Shown: positions 18,401-29,097, counted from the stretch's first letter. The stretch: 48,495 nt of DNA from Clostridia bacterium (GCA_017415325.1 JAFQGY010000346.1:1-48495), one strand, 5' to 3'. The notes: generated by a model from the letters alone, not told the origin. A program made the numbers and translations.

Positions 18401-21400
18401 ATGAGAAAATGCACATCTGCGGTTCTGTGTGCCATACTGCTGGCGGCCTGCCTGACTGCCGGAAACGCTGCGGTGTCTGCCGTGGTGCCGGAGGATGGGG
18501 TGATTCTGTCTGACAGCATGACAGGCGAGACTGCCGAAGCATCGTTTCCGTCGGATTTCCAGTGGAACTATGATGCGGACACGAAAACGCTGACGCTGTC
18601 CGGAACGGGGTATGTGAACGTAAATCCTTTGGCGGATATGCCGTGGGTGGACGTGAACAATGAGATTGAACATATCGTGCTGGAGGAAGGGATCACGGGG
18701 TACTATCAGTCCTTCAGCGGGGATACATCTGCTCCGACCATGTATAAGTCTGTGAAGACGCTTTCAGTGCCGTCAACCCTGAATAGTTTCAGTGTGTATA
18801 TTCCCACTCTGGAAAAATATACAGCAGCGGAAGGCGGATGTTTTTATTGTGCGGATGATGTTTTATACCGTAAAGACGGGGAGGAAACTGTGCTGGTCTC
18901 CTATCCGAGAGGGAAAAGCGATCTGACATCTTTTACCGTTCCGGAGGGAGTCACAACCATTCAGAACGGTGGTCTGCAGAATGAGTATCTGCGGGAGATT
19001 CTGCTGCCGGATACGCTTACTACACTGCAGAACCGTTCTTTGGGGATGATCAGTGCAGCCACCCTGCATATTCCCGCATCTGTCACGGAAATTGACCCAC
19101 AGGCATTTGCGGCAAATGGAAATATGATGGAATACACCGTGGCGGAGGACAACCCGTATTTCAAATCCGTGGACGGCTGTATCTATGACATCGATCAGAC
19201 CATTCTGTATGCCTATCCACTGAACAGCAGCCGGACGGAATACACTGTCTCCGAGGGTGTGACCCGGATTCCCGACGATATGCTCCGGTGGAAGAATGCA
19301 CTGGATGCCCTGTATCTGCCGACTACGCTGGAAACGGTGGTTGTGACCCATTGCAGCAACGGGAGATCCCCCGCTGTGGTGGAAATTGCGGAGGGAAATC
19401 CGTATCTGTGCTGTGTGGACAATATCCTGTACTCAGCCGATATGAAGACGATGGTTCACTATCCCAACGGAAAAACAGAGACGGAATTTACGATTCCCGA
19501 TACAGTGGAAACCTTTGCGGAACAGTGCTTTATGGGATGCCCCATCCGGAAACTGTACCTGGGCAGCGGCATCACGGACATGAATCTGGATCAGAACTGG
19601 TTCTATAACGCCAGCCGCCTATACTTCCAGACCGAACCGCCCGCATGGCTGCAGGAAGCGACGGAATACGATATGCAGAAGTTCTACCGTGACCTGTCCG
19701 GGCTGTATCTGTGCTATCCGGAAGGAACCGAAGGCTGGGAAACCCCCACATGGACCAGTGAAGCGGGCGTGACCTATAACACTGCCGTCATCGGCACGGA
19801 ACCGGAACCGGAAAGCGGCAGCAGCGGAAACAGCTGGATTGTTCTGGAGGAAGAAGACCGGGGCAATATCGCGTTCGGTGTCAAGCGCGCACAGACGGCA
19901 TGGTCGGCGGACGGCGTGTTCACCGAGGGAGAATACCATCTCATCGACGTACAGGATACCTGGATTTCTGCGGTCTCCGACAATGCGGAGGATGCCGAAA
20001 CTGCCAAGGCGCTGGACTTCACGCTGGCCATGTCCTGGGATGACCAGTACCTGTACAGCTGGATTTCCTATACGGATCCCGACGGAGAGTATGTGATTAC
20101 CCCTGAACTCTGGAACGGAAGCTGTGTGCAGTTCGGTGCAGCGGATGTGGGGGCGGCGGACAGCAATGACCGGCTGGAAATCGGGATTGCCATGGATGCC
20201 GGGACCGGGGAAGAATTCTCTCTGAACTGGTCAGACCGGATGGGCAGCGGGTTTATGGCGGACAACAGCAGCCCGGAAGATTTCTGCGTAACCGTGGACG
20301 GGGCTGCCGTTTCCTATGAACTGCGGGTGCCCTTTACAGCGATTTCCGAAAAAACACCGGAAGAAAATGCACAGTATGCACTGGCGTATGTGCTGTCCTG
20401 GGGCAACGGCGGCAGCAGCTTCAGCCACACCCAGCTGGCATCCGGGATCTCCGGCGGAAAGAACCCTGCGGACTTTGCCACGGTGACGCTGGAAGAAAAC
20501 TGGGAAGATTTTGAAAATGTACAGTGGCGCTTTGACAAGGAAGACGGTACCCTGTATGTGCGCGGGGACGGGGCTGTGCCTTCTCTCTCCAGAGGGGAAG
20601 ATTACCCATGGATCGGTCATGCCGCCGATATCAGGACGCTGGTGCTGCAGGAAGGGATCACCTCCTATCCGTATCTGGCATTCCGCCATTTGGCGAACGG
20701 CGAGTTCTTCTATGCCATCGAAACGGTATATCTGCCCTCCACACTGATACAGCACAGTGACGGAATCAACTCCGGCAACCATGTACTGCAGAATGTATTT
20801 GTGACACCGGGCGGAAAGTATTATGACATTGACGGTGTTCTCTTCTCCGAAACGGACGGTGAAGTTACGCTGGAAATCTACCCCAACGGCAGAACCAATG
20901 TGGAATCCTACACGGTTCCCGAAAATGTACAGCATCTGCAGGATATGTCCTTCTTTGCCACCGATGTGGCGGAGGTGATTCTGCAGGAAGGCCTGCTGAC
21001 CATCGGTGATTCTGCATTCTATTCCGCCAATATTGAAAAACTGGTTCTCCCTGCCAGCCTGACCACCATTGGACACAAGGGAATCCAGTACAACCGCCTG
21101 CTGGAAGAAATTGTTCTGGCGGAAGGCAGTGAATACTTCACGACGCTGGACGGTGTTCTCTATACCAAAGATATGAAGACTCTGGCGGCGTTCCCCTGCG
21201 GATGGCCGGGAGAAGAATTCACCATCCCGAATGGTGTGGAAACCATTCCTGCCAATATGTTCCGGTTTGCATTCCATGTGAAGAACCTGAACATCCCCGC
21301 ATCGGTTGTGAACATTGAAGATACCATGGACGGTGCCGGCTATACGGCTCTTGAAGCGTTCCATGTGGATGCCGATAACCCCAGCTGGTCCAGTGTGGAC

Positions 21401-22678
21401 GGTGTGCTGTTCAATAAGGATCAGACCCTGCTGTATTACTATCCCTCTTCCAGACCGGATACGGAATATATGGTTCCCGATACGGTGACGGAAATTGAAG
21501 AAACGGCGTTCTATATGATCCACAATCTGCAGAACCTGATTATGGGGAAGAATGTAGAAACGCTGGAATGGTACAGAACCTTCTATGCCGGAAATGCGCA
21601 GGCTCTCACCACAGTTACTTTCCAGAATGCTGAGGTTCCCGCATATATGCACGATGCCGATGCATTCTCCTATATCCGGGACAAAATGACGCTGTATGTG
21701 CCCGCTTCCTCTGCAGAATGGACGACCCCCACCTGGACGAACGATGCCGGTGTGACCTTCAACACTGCCCGATACAGCAGTTTTATGGCAGCGGAAGCAG
21801 ACCGGGGGATCAATATCCTCATCGACAAGGCACAGACCGCATGGACAGCCGACGGCATCTTCACTGCGGGCGAATATCACACCATTGACGTACAGAATTC
21901 CTGGGTATCCGGGGTAGCCAGCGCAGATCTGCTGGGACTGCAGGCCAAGAATCTGGATTTTGATCTGGCCATGTCCTGGGATGACACCTATCTGTACACC
22001 TGGATTTCCTATACCGATCCCAACGGATACCTGTTCACAGACGAAAATAACCCCTCTTTCTGGGATGGCAGTATCGTTCAGTTTGCCGGTGCGGAGTATT
22101 CTGTCGGTGAACAGTCTATGAACTTCTTAGAGGTAGGCTTCGGTGTGACTTCGGATACCGGTGAAGAACGGACCATCCGCTGGAACGATTATCTGGGCAG
22201 CAGCTTTATGGGGGCTAACAGTGATCTGGAAGATTTCTGTGCCGTAGTGGACGGAGATACGGTTTCTTATGAATTCCGTGTGCCGATCTCTGCCTTCTCG
22301 GAAAAGGATCCTGCCGTATATGCCCAGTATAAGGTGTCTTATGCGCTCTCCTGGGGGAACGGCGGCGGTGAATATGCCCTGACCCAGCTTGGCGATGGCA
22401 TCGCAGGCGGCCCCAAGGATCCCTCCCAGTATGCGGGCATCACGCTGATTGATACTGCCTCCGGTGCAGATATGCCTGTAAAGGGTGACATCACCGGCGA
22501 CGGTAAGGTGACAGCATCCGACCTGAGCCTTCTGCAGCAGTATTACGCCGGATACCCCACCGAAATCAATATATATGCCGTGGATTTCGACGGAAACGGG
22601 AAGCTGACCCGGAAGGATGTCATGATTCTCGCCCGGTATCTGGCCGGATGGGATGGGTATGACCAGTATTTCCGCTGA
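18401..22678 (+). CDS. Secreted LRR / CBM9-like alternating protein with dockerin
   Basis: A 1425-residue exported protein. A signal peptide (about 1-30) is followed by a cap (TKTLTLSGTG) and BspA-type leucine-rich repeats (about 45-470), a CBM9/DOMON-like beta-sandwich (about 485-700; DGVFTEGEY, MSWDDQYLY, YELRVPF), a second LRR block (about 702-1120), a second CBM9-like domain (about 1132-1355; DGIFTAGEY, MSWDDTYLY, YEFRVPI) and a dockerin (1361-1425; TGDGKVTASD, GNGKLTRKD, GWDGYDQYF). CBM9-like domains bind sugar chain ends in xylanases, but here no catalytic domain accompanies them, so adhesion is the more likely role. ATG 18401 is preceded by AAGGAGAG; upstream in-frame codons run through the terminator and are not coding. 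Confidence 0.87.
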   Translation: MRKCTSAVLCAILLAACLTAGNAAVSAVVPEDGVILSDSMTGETAEASFPSDFQWNYDADTKTLTLSGTGYVNVNPLADMPWVDVNNEIEHIVLEEGITGYYQSFSGDTSAPTMYKSVKTLSVPSTLNSFSVYIPTLEKYTAAEGGCFYCADDVLYRKDGEETVLVSYPRGKSDLTSFTVPEGVTTIQNGGLQNEYLREILLPDTLTTLQNRSLGMISAATLHIPASVTEIDPQAFAANGNMMEYTVAEDNPYFKSVDGCIYDIDQTILYAYPLNSSRTEYTVSEGVTRIPDDMLRWKNALDALYLPTTLETVVVTHCSNGRSPAVVEIAEGNPYLCCVDNILYSADMKTMVHYPNGKTETEFTIPDTVETFAEQCFMGCPIRKLYLGSGITDMNLDQNWFYNASRLYFQTEPPAWLQEATEYDMQKFYRDLSGLYLCYPEGTEGWETPTWTSEAGVTYNTAVIGTEPEPESGSSGNSWIVLEEEDRGNIAFGVKRAQTAWSADGVFTEGEYHLIDVQDTWISAVSDNAEDAETAKALDFTLAMSWDDQYLYSWISYTDPDGEYVITPELWNGSCVQFGAADVGAADSNDRLEIGIAMDAGTGEEFSLNWSDRMGSGFMADNSSPEDFCVTVDGAAVSYELRVPFTAISEKTPEENAQYALAYVLSWGNGGSSFSHTQLASGISGGKNPADFATVTLEENWEDFENVQWRFDKEDGTLYVRGDGAVPSLSRGEDYPWIGHAADIRTLVLQEGITSYPYLAFRHLANGEFFYAIETVYLPSTLIQHSDGINSGNHVLQNVFVTPGGKYYDIDGVLFSETDGEVTLEIYPNGRTNVESYTVPENVQHLQDMSFFATDVAEVILQEGLLTIGDSAFYSANIEKLVLPASLTTIGHKGIQYNRLLEEIVLAEGSEYFTTLDGVLYTKDMKTLAAFPCGWPGEEFTIPNGVETIPANMFRFAFHVKNLNIPASVVNIEDTMDGAGYTALEAFHVDADNPSWSSVDGVLFNKDQTLLYYYPSSRPDTEYMVPDTVTEIEETAFYMIHNLQNLIMGKNVETLEWYRTFYAGNAQALTTVTFQNAEVPAYMHDADAFSYIRDKMTLYVPASSAEWTTPTWTNDAGVTFNTARYSSFMAAEADRGINILIDKAQTAWTADGIFTAGEYHTIDVQNSWVSGVASADLLGLQAKNLDFDLAMSWDDTYLYTWISYTDPNGYLFTDENNPSFWDGSIVQFAGAEYSVGEQSMNFLEVGFGVTSDTGEERTIRWNDYLGSSFMGANSDLEDFCAVVDGDTVSYEFRVPISAFSEKDPAVYAQYKVSYALSWGNGGGEYALTQLGDGIAGGPKDPSQYAGITLIDTASGADMPVKGDITGDGKVTASDLSLLQQYYAGYPTEINIYAVDFDGNGKLTRKDVMILARYLAGWDGYDQYFR

Positions 22679-22703
22679 ACTCCGATACAATCCAATACCC
22701 TGG

Positions 22704-22743
22704 CAGCACCTTCGGATCCTTTCTTCCGGAGGTGCTGTTTTTT
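22704..22743 (+). terminator. Terminator after the LRR/CBM9-like gene
   Basis: AGCACCTTCGG and CCGGAGGTGCT form an 11-base stem with one G-U pair, followed by six T residues, 25 bases past the stop codon. Confidence 0.9.
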
Positions 22744-22771
22744 AAAATGGCCATTAAATACCGAAATTCTC

Positions 22772-22800
22772 TTGAAAAATATAGGTGAATATGTTATACT
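22772..22800 (+). promoter_or_regulatory. Sigma-A promoter of the triple CBM9-like gene
   Basis: TTGAAA (22772-22777), 17 bases, TATACT (22795-22800), 39 bases before the start codon. The terminator just upstream makes this gene monocistronic. Confidence 0.85.
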
Positions 22801-22839
22801 GATTTCCGGAGAATTTTAATTCATAAGGAGAGGTTTGTT

Positions 22840-25800
22840 ATGAAAAAACTGTATGCTGCAATGGCGGCGGCCGGGCTTGCGGGGCTTCTTGCTCTGTCTG
22901 CCGGGGCTATGTACATTGGGGATGACCTGTCCGGGTTCACGGAAATCAGCGTGTATCCCATGCAGGCAGAGGCATGGATACCGGACGGTGTCTTTTCAGA
23001 AGGGGAATACCACGAGATTCACTACGAACGCGGATGGGTTTCTGCCAATACGACGCTGGATGAAGATGCACAGGCCGGGAAAGATCTGGATTTCACCCTC
23101 GCCATGAGCTGGGACGGTGATTATATCTATACATATGTACAGTATGTGGATGAAAACGGTTACGACAGCAGCTATGCTGCCAACCAGATGTATCTTGGGA
23201 ACATGCTGCAGCTGAACTTTGCGCTGGGAGACGCCGGCGGAGAAAATCTGTACAGTGTGGAAATGACCCGGTATGATCAGGGCGATCTGGGGGCATATTC
23301 CTGGTATGACTATCTGGTATCCGGATGGCTGCCCACGGCCGGTACGGATTATACCGTAATCGTGGAGGAGACTGCGGCCGGTAAGGATTTGGTGACTTAT
23401 GAAGCCCGGGTTCCCTTTGATGTTTTTTGTGAATTCGAACCGTCAAACGGCGAACGGTACAGCATGCTGCCCCTGATTTCCTGGGGGAGTGAAGGGGAAC
23501 TGATCCATACCCAGTTGGGCTGCGGCAGATCCGAGGGACTTTGGGTGTTCGGTTTTGTCAACTTCACCCTGCGTGACAGTGCGCCTGTACAGACAGAAAA
23601 TTACTGGCCCGAAGCGGAAGGGGCTTTCCAGAAGCTGGATCTCTGTGTACCCTACAGAGAAGCGGAATGGAATCCGGCCGACGGGGAGATGGGCGAAGGG
23701 GAATATTTCCTGATCGAAGAAGATTCCAGCTGGAACTCCGCCAGTGTGGGGGATCCCGCTCTGCTGGAAACGGCAAAGTATCTGGACTATACTCTCGGTA
23801 TGTCCTGGGATCAGGATTACCTGTATACCTATATGGAATTTATTGACCCCGACGGACATGTAAACGAAGGCGATGCGGAAAATATCTGGAACAACGGCGG
23901 TCTGCAGATCGGGCTGGCCTGCGGTGACCGGTCCGGCGGCGGTTTCCTGGAATACGGAATTTCCAGATCCACTGCGGATGACAGTCTGATGGCCCATCAG
24001 TGGAACGCCAATGAAGGCGGGGCGTATGATGCTTCCGGCAATTTCAACGTGGTTGTAACCGATCTGGAGAACGGAACATCCAAGGTTGTATATGAAGTAC
24101 GTACTCCCTTTGATGCATATACCGACTGGGGGGTACAGAGCGGCATGGTATCCAGCGTGGCATATGTGCTCTGCTGGGGGAACAATGCTGTTGCCCATAC
24201 CCAGATGTCCTCCGGGATCAGCGGCCAGATGGGGAAGGATGCAGCCTGCTTTGCGGATATTATTCTGACCGGCGGCCCTGCCAACTACATTGATGAAGAA
24301 GATGTGGGCAATGTTGCCTTCACGGTAGAACAGGCTACCGCAGCATGGGCAGCCGATGGTATGTACAGCGAAGGGGAATACTTCGATATCGACGTACAGA
24401 ACACCTGGATGTCTGCATTTTCCAGCGATCCTTTCCTGACGGAGGATGTTAAGAATCTGGACTTTGATCTGGCAATGTCCTGGGACGAAGATTACCTGTA
24501 CAGCTATGTGAAGTTCACTGCCCCCGGCGGATATGTACCGACTCCTGCAGGAAATCCGGGAGAGATGTGGGGATATACCTGTCTGCAGGTGGGCGCTGCG
24601 GATACCGACTGTACCGGCGGTAACCGACTGGAATACGGTCTGGCTACCGATACGGACGGAGATATGATCTCTGCCAACTGGAGTGATTACAGCTACAATC
24701 CCGAAGGAAATTACGGCGTATTTGTGGACGGCAGCACCGTTGTGTATGAACTGCGGACTCCCTTTACCGCTTTCTCCCGGTATCTGCCCTCCGACGGGAA
24801 CGAATACGGTATAGGCTATGTGATGAGCACCAGTATCGATACGGGTAATCTGCGGCATACCCAGCTGGCATCCGGTATCTCCGGTGACCCCGGCAAGGAT
24901 GCAGCCCGCTTTGCCACCATCACCCTGAACGGGGAAACCTATGATTACAGCGTTGCCTGGGAACTGTCCGATGACGGTACTCTTACTGTGTCCGGCAGCA
25001 ATCCGATCATGGGATACAACTCCGCTGACGAACAGCCCTGGGCAGAAGTGCGTGACCAGATCAAGGCCATCGTGATCGAAGGTTCCGTGGGCATTATCGG
25101 TACCAATGCGTTCCTGGACTGTGTGAATGCCGAAACCATCACCATCGGAGAGGGCATTGAAGAAATTGCCATTTTCGCCTTTGAACACTGTGCTGCCGTG
25201 AAGACCATTCACATTCCGGAAAGCGTGACCAACATTTCCGTGGGTGCCTTCAAGCGGTGCTATTCTCTGGAAGCCTTTACTGTGGATGCAGACAATGACA
25301 GTTATACTGCACAGGACGGTGTACTGTTTACAAAGGATATGATCCGTCTTCTGCGGTATCCTCTGAACAAGCAGGATACCTTCTACAAGGTGCCGGATTC
25401 CGTGGTGGTTCTGTCGGCTGCTGCCATGGAAGAACTGCAGAATCTGACCGATCTGACCCTGCCTGTGCATCTGGAATCCATTGAAAACTGGTGCTTCTAC
25501 GGCACAACAGGCCTGCAGGAAATCCGGATTCCCGCACGGCTGGAATTCCTGGACTCTTATGCATTCGGCGGCTGCACCAGTCTGACCGATGTATATTTCG
25601 CAGGCAGCAAGCCCTGGGTAAGATTTGCAGAAGATGCGTTTGCAGACACCACCGAAGGGATCACTCTGCACTACCACGCCGGTAAGGAAGGCTGGGATAC
25701 TGTGGAAGGATACAGAATGGACATGATGGGCTTCAGAGGGGACATCACCGGCGACGATGCTGTGACCGAAAACGACCTGTTGCTCCTGCAGCAGTATTAT

Positions 25801-25929
25801 TCCGGTTATCCCACCGAGATCAGCATGGATGCGGCGGATGTGGACGGCGACGGCAGACTGACCCGCAGAGATGTCATGATCTATGCCCGGTATATGGACA
25901 ACTGGGAAGCGTATGACCTGTACTTCTGA
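22840..25929 (+). CDS. Secreted triple CBM9-like / LRR protein with dockerin
   Basis: A 1029-residue exported protein. A signal peptide (1-23) precedes three tandem CBM9/DOMON-like domains (about 40-245, 267-477 and 487-697), each with the same landmarks: DGxxxEGEY at the start, MSWDxDYxY in the middle and YExRxPF near the end. A capped BspA-type LRR block (about 700-960; IIGTNAFLDC, EIAIFAFEHC) and a dockerin (966-1029; TGDDAVTEND, DGDGRLTRRD) follow. The first dockerin loop has Asp-Asp where the others have Asp-Gly. The ATG is preceded by AAGGAGAGG. It has its own promoter and terminator. A binding or adhesive role on the predicted scaffold is inferred; no catalytic domain is visible. Confidence 0.88.
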   Translation: MKKLYAAMAAAGLAGLLALSAGAMYIGDDLSGFTEISVYPMQAEAWIPDGVFSEGEYHEIHYERGWVSANTTLDEDAQAGKDLDFTLAMSWDGDYIYTYVQYVDENGYDSSYAANQMYLGNMLQLNFALGDAGGENLYSVEMTRYDQGDLGAYSWYDYLVSGWLPTAGTDYTVIVEETAAGKDLVTYEARVPFDVFCEFEPSNGERYSMLPLISWGSEGELIHTQLGCGRSEGLWVFGFVNFTLRDSAPVQTENYWPEAEGAFQKLDLCVPYREAEWNPADGEMGEGEYFLIEEDSSWNSASVGDPALLETAKYLDYTLGMSWDQDYLYTYMEFIDPDGHVNEGDAENIWNNGGLQIGLACGDRSGGGFLEYGISRSTADDSLMAHQWNANEGGAYDASGNFNVVVTDLENGTSKVVYEVRTPFDAYTDWGVQSGMVSSVAYVLCWGNNAVAHTQMSSGISGQMGKDAACFADIILTGGPANYIDEEDVGNVAFTVEQATAAWAADGMYSEGEYFDIDVQNTWMSAFSSDPFLTEDVKNLDFDLAMSWDEDYLYSYVKFTAPGGYVPTPAGNPGEMWGYTCLQVGAADTDCTGGNRLEYGLATDTDGDMISANWSDYSYNPEGNYGVFVDGSTVVYELRTPFTAFSRYLPSDGNEYGIGYVMSTSIDTGNLRHTQLASGISGDPGKDAARFATITLNGETYDYSVAWELSDDGTLTVSGSNPIMGYNSADEQPWAEVRDQIKAIVIEGSVGIIGTNAFLDCVNAETITIGEGIEEIAIFAFEHCAAVKTIHIPESVTNISVGAFKRCYSLEAFTVDADNDSYTAQDGVLFTKDMIRLLRYPLNKQDTFYKVPDSVVVLSAAAMEELQNLTDLTLPVHLESIENWCFYGTTGLQEIRIPARLEFLDSYAFGGCTSLTDVYFAGSKPWVRFAEDAFADTTEGITLHYHAGKEGWDTVEGYRMDMMGFRGDITGDDAVTENDLLLLQQYYSGYPTEISMDAADVDGDGRLTRRDVMIYARYMDNWEAYDLYF

Positions 25930-25960
25930 TTTGTACCGGATATCTGAATAAAACCGGAAC

Positions 25961-26005
25961 AAAACCGCTCCTGTGGGACAAACCTGCGGGGGCGGGTTTT
26001 GTTTG
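25961..26005 (+). terminator. Terminator, copy 1 of a repeated type
   Basis: AAAACCGCTCCTG pairs imperfectly with the G-rich arm ending GGGCGGGTTTT, followed by T-rich sequence. Near-identical hairpins follow the next two genes (28957-28999, 32003-32050). Confidence 0.8.
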
Positions 26006-26036
26006 TGCAGATAAAATGTATTTTTTATCAAACAAC

Positions 26037-26065
26037 TTGCGGAAAGAATAGTTTTGTGCTATACT
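26037..26065 (+). promoter_or_regulatory. Sigma-A promoter of LRR-dockerin gene 1
   Basis: TTGCGG (26037-26042), 17 bases, TATACT (26060-26065). The same arrangement is present in the repeated copy at 29032-29060. Confidence 0.82.
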
Positions 26066-26102
26066 GTTGGGGAACAACAATACAGGAGGACAACAGAGGG
26101 AT

Positions 26103-28931
26103 ATGAAGACAATGAAAAAACTGCTGCTTGCGGCCGGGATGCTGGCACTGCTGATGCTGCCGGTGCAGGCGGAGGATGCTGTGACAGAACCGGTTCAGGA
26201 AGTGGAAATGACCGGCGAAACGCTGACAGCGGACTATCAGACATGGTATAATGTACAGTGGAAATTTGATTCTGCCACCGGAACGCTGTATATCGGCGGG
26301 GAAGGGGCACTGCTGCAGGGCGGCCCCAGCTTCTATCCGTGGTATTCCTATGCATCGCAGATCAAAAAGGTCGTGGTGGAAGAAGGAATTACGGATCTGG
26401 CATACTCTTCTGTACGGGCGGATACCATTTCCTATACCGAAATCCATCTGCCGTCCACGCTGACCGAAATGGACGCTGTTCTGCTGCATGGATACAATCT
26501 GAAAACCATCACTGTGGCCGACGGCGGGATGTTTTATGTACAGAACGGAATCCTGTTCAAGGACGACGGAACGGACGTTACTCTGGTGTGCCAGCCGGGC
26601 GGACTGGTTCTGCGTACCTATACGGTTCCTGAGGATGTAACAAAGATCGGGGATTATGCATTCATGTCCCAGACTCTTACAGAACTGACCCTGCCGGAAG
26701 GGCTTGTCAGCATCGGCAGTCAGGCGTTTTATGGATGCAATGTCCTGACCTCCCTGTACATCCCGGCGGCGGTGACGGACATTCATGAGGAAGCCTTTAC
26801 CTACTGCAATGCGCTGGAAACCATTACGGTGGATCCGGATAACACGGTGTACACGGCGCAGGACGGGGTTCTGTTCACAAAGGATATGAAGCTGCTGCAT
26901 ACCTATCCGGCAAGAAAAGCGGGGACAGAGTATATGGTACCCGACGGTGTGGAACAGATTGCCTCTACCGTAATGAAACACTCCCGGATTCTGGAAGAAC
27001 TGACACTTTCCGCAACGGTACGGGAAGTTGTGCAGGTTATGGGATCCCTGTCTCCCCTGCCGTTCCGGGCGGTGTATGTGGATGCGGACAACCCGTATCT
27101 GTGCAGCAAAGACGGTATTCTGTACAGCAAGGATATGACTGCCCTGGTGCACTATCCCATCGGTCATACGGCTGCGGTATATGTGATGCCGGATACACTG
27201 AAGACGATCGTGAACGATGCCATCTGGGCAGTTTCCAATCTGGAGACAGTATACTGGGGCAGCGGCGTGGAAACGGTGGAAAACCGGATATACTGGGGCG
27301 GCGGCGTAAAGAGTATGTATTTCCCCGGGGATGTACCGGTATGGATGACCAACGGCTGCCGCAATGTACGCACGCAGGCGACCATGTACTACCCCGCAGG
27401 CAATACCACCTGGACAGACGGAACCATGACCTACGATGGGAATACCTATACTACTGCGGCATATGAAGCGGAAGAAGACGTGCAGTGGAATACATGGGAA
27501 AATATTCTGTGGAGATATGATGAAGAAACCGGGACACTGCATATCTCCGGGGAAGGGACAATGCCGGATGTGGAAGCGGATCTGTGGCCGTGGTATTCCC
27601 TTGCGGAATCTGTACAGCATGTAGTGTTTTACGGATTTGAAGAACTGTTGTATGACGTGTTCGGCTGTGCATACGGTGAGGGGGAGGCATATCCGAATAT
27701 TGTTTCCGTGACTCTGCCCTCCTCCCTGACATATCTGAATCCGATTGTAACCGGGTATCTGCCGCTTCAGAATTATTATGCGGAAGAGGGCGGATTCTAT
27801 TTTACACAGGACGGTATTCTGTATTCCATGCAGAATGGTCTGAAGAATCTTATATCCTATCCGTCCGGGCGCGATGAACAGCAAATCGTCGTTCCGGAAG
27901 GTACCCAGCGGATCTGGCAGGAAGCCATACTGCAGTCAGAGGCCGAAGAAATTGTGCTGCCGGAGAGTCTGCTGGAGATACTCTCACTTTCCATAGACTC
28001 CAGAGTGATTACTACGATCCATATTCCGGCAGGTGTTGAATATGTGTATGAGGATGCCTTTGTATTGTGCAATGCTCTGCAGTCCATTACAGTGGATACG
28101 AAAAATACAGAGTATTCTGCAGTGGACGGCGTATTGTATACGAAAGATATGACCATTCTGGTGGAATATCCCGAAGGTCGGCCGGATGAGATCTATGCCG
28201 TACCGGAAGGAGTGGAAAAGATCAATTCCTCTGTCATGACTACCCCGCAGTATATGAAAAGACTGGAACTTCCTGCATCTCTGATAAACATCGGAAATGT
28301 CGGGATATGGATGATGAATTGTTCTTTGGAAGAAATCAATGTTGATCCGGACAATACCGTATATGCTTCTGTGGATGGTGTGTTGTATGATAAGGATGTC
28401 ACAACAATGTATGTGTATCCTGTGGGTAAGCAGAATACAGTCTTCCGGATTCCGGATACGGTATCTGTATTGTATACAAGTAGCATGAATTTTAACAGGT
28501 ATCTGACAGATCTGTATATGAATAATGTGGAAACTGTAGGGATGTTTGCGTTAAGCGAAATTCCGGAACTGCGTAATGTGTATTTCTCCGGTGCGGTACC
28601 GGCATATCTGAATACGGCTTTTTCAGAATACGGAACTGCAATTACACTGCGGTATCTGCAGAGTGCAGAAGGCTGGAGCAGTCCCACAATGACCGTGGAG
28701 GGTGTGACATACAATACGGCTGTATATTCGATTGCAGGTGACATCACCGGCGACGGAAAAACCGACGAAACCGACCTGTCTCTCCTGACCCAGTATTTTT
28801 CCGGCTACCCCACAGAAATCGATGAATCTGCCGTGGATCTGGACGGAAACGGGAAGTTGACCCGGAAGGATGTCATGATTCTCGCCCGGTATCTGGCCGG
28901 ATGGGATGGGTATGACCAGTATTTCAGCTGA
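26103..28931 (+). CDS. Secreted BspA-type LRR protein with dockerin, tandem paralogue 1
   Basis: A 942-residue exported protein. A signal peptide (1-25, ending PVQAEDA) is followed by two LRR blocks, each opened by a cap of the pattern WxxDxxTGTLxIxGEG (about 55 and 475). The repeats have the BspA form (KIGDYAFMSQ, SIGSQAFYGC) alternating with DGxLFTKDM units. A dockerin ends it (878-942; TGDGKTDETD, GNGKLTRKD, GWDGYDQYF). BspA-type repeats mediate binding to host proteins or other cells in several bacteria; the ligand here is unknown. The ATG at 26103 (MKTMKK) is chosen because the upstream in-frame ATG at 26067 lies in the -10 region; an ATG at 26112 is also possible. AGGAGG lies at 26084. 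Confidence 0.87.
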   Translation: MKTMKKLLLAAGMLALLMLPVQAEDAVTEPVQEVEMTGETLTADYQTWYNVQWKFDSATGTLYIGGEGALLQGGPSFYPWYSYASQIKKVVVEEGITDLAYSSVRADTISYTEIHLPSTLTEMDAVLLHGYNLKTITVADGGMFYVQNGILFKDDGTDVTLVCQPGGLVLRTYTVPEDVTKIGDYAFMSQTLTELTLPEGLVSIGSQAFYGCNVLTSLYIPAAVTDIHEEAFTYCNALETITVDPDNTVYTAQDGVLFTKDMKLLHTYPARKAGTEYMVPDGVEQIASTVMKHSRILEELTLSATVREVVQVMGSLSPLPFRAVYVDADNPYLCSKDGILYSKDMTALVHYPIGHTAAVYVMPDTLKTIVNDAIWAVSNLETVYWGSGVETVENRIYWGGGVKSMYFPGDVPVWMTNGCRNVRTQATMYYPAGNTTWTDGTMTYDGNTYTTAAYEAEEDVQWNTWENILWRYDEETGTLHISGEGTMPDVEADLWPWYSLAESVQHVVFYGFEELLYDVFGCAYGEGEAYPNIVSVTLPSSLTYLNPIVTGYLPLQNYYAEEGGFYFTQDGILYSMQNGLKNLISYPSGRDEQQIVVPEGTQRIWQEAILQSEAEEIVLPESLLEILSLSIDSRVITTIHIPAGVEYVYEDAFVLCNALQSITVDTKNTEYSAVDGVLYTKDMTILVEYPEGRPDEIYAVPEGVEKINSSVMTTPQYMKRLELPASLINIGNVGIWMMNCSLEEINVDPDNTVYASVDGVLYDKDVTTMYVYPVGKQNTVFRIPDTVSVLYTSSMNFNRYLTDLYMNNVETVGMFALSEIPELRNVYFSGAVPAYLNTAFSEYGTAITLRYLQSAEGWSSPTMTVEGVTYNTAVYSIAGDITGDGKTDETDLSLLTQYFSGYPTEIDESAVDLDGNGKLTRKDVMILARYLAGWDGYDQYFS

Positions 28932-28956
28932 GGAAAAACCAATACAGCCAAAACCA

Positions 28957-28999
28957 AATCCGCTCCTGTGGGACAAACCTGCGAGGGCGGGTTTTGTTT
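28957..28999 (+). terminator. Terminator, copy 2 of a repeated type
   Basis: Same hairpin as at 25961, with CCGCTCCTG facing GAGGGCGGG and a following TTTTGTTTG. Confidence 0.8.
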
Positions 29000-29031
29000 G
29001 TGCAGATAAAATGTATTTTTCATCAAACAAC

Positions 29032-29060
29032 TTGCAGGAAGAATAGTTTTGTGCTATACT
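29032..29060 (+). promoter_or_regulatory. Sigma-A promoter of LRR-dockerin gene 2
   Basis: TTGCAG (29032-29037), 17 bases, TATACT (29055-29060), within the repeated intergenic cassette. Confidence 0.82.
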
Positions 29061-29097
29061 ATTGGGGAACAACAATACAGGAGGACAACAGAGGATT

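Larger units (their letters stand above)
25961..26180 (+). repeat. Direct repeat copy 1: terminator-promoter-signal peptide cassette
   Basis: About 215 bases covering the terminator, the intergenic promoter, the ribosome site and the signal-peptide codons recur at 28957-29176. I count only about ten differences by eye. Confidence 0.88.
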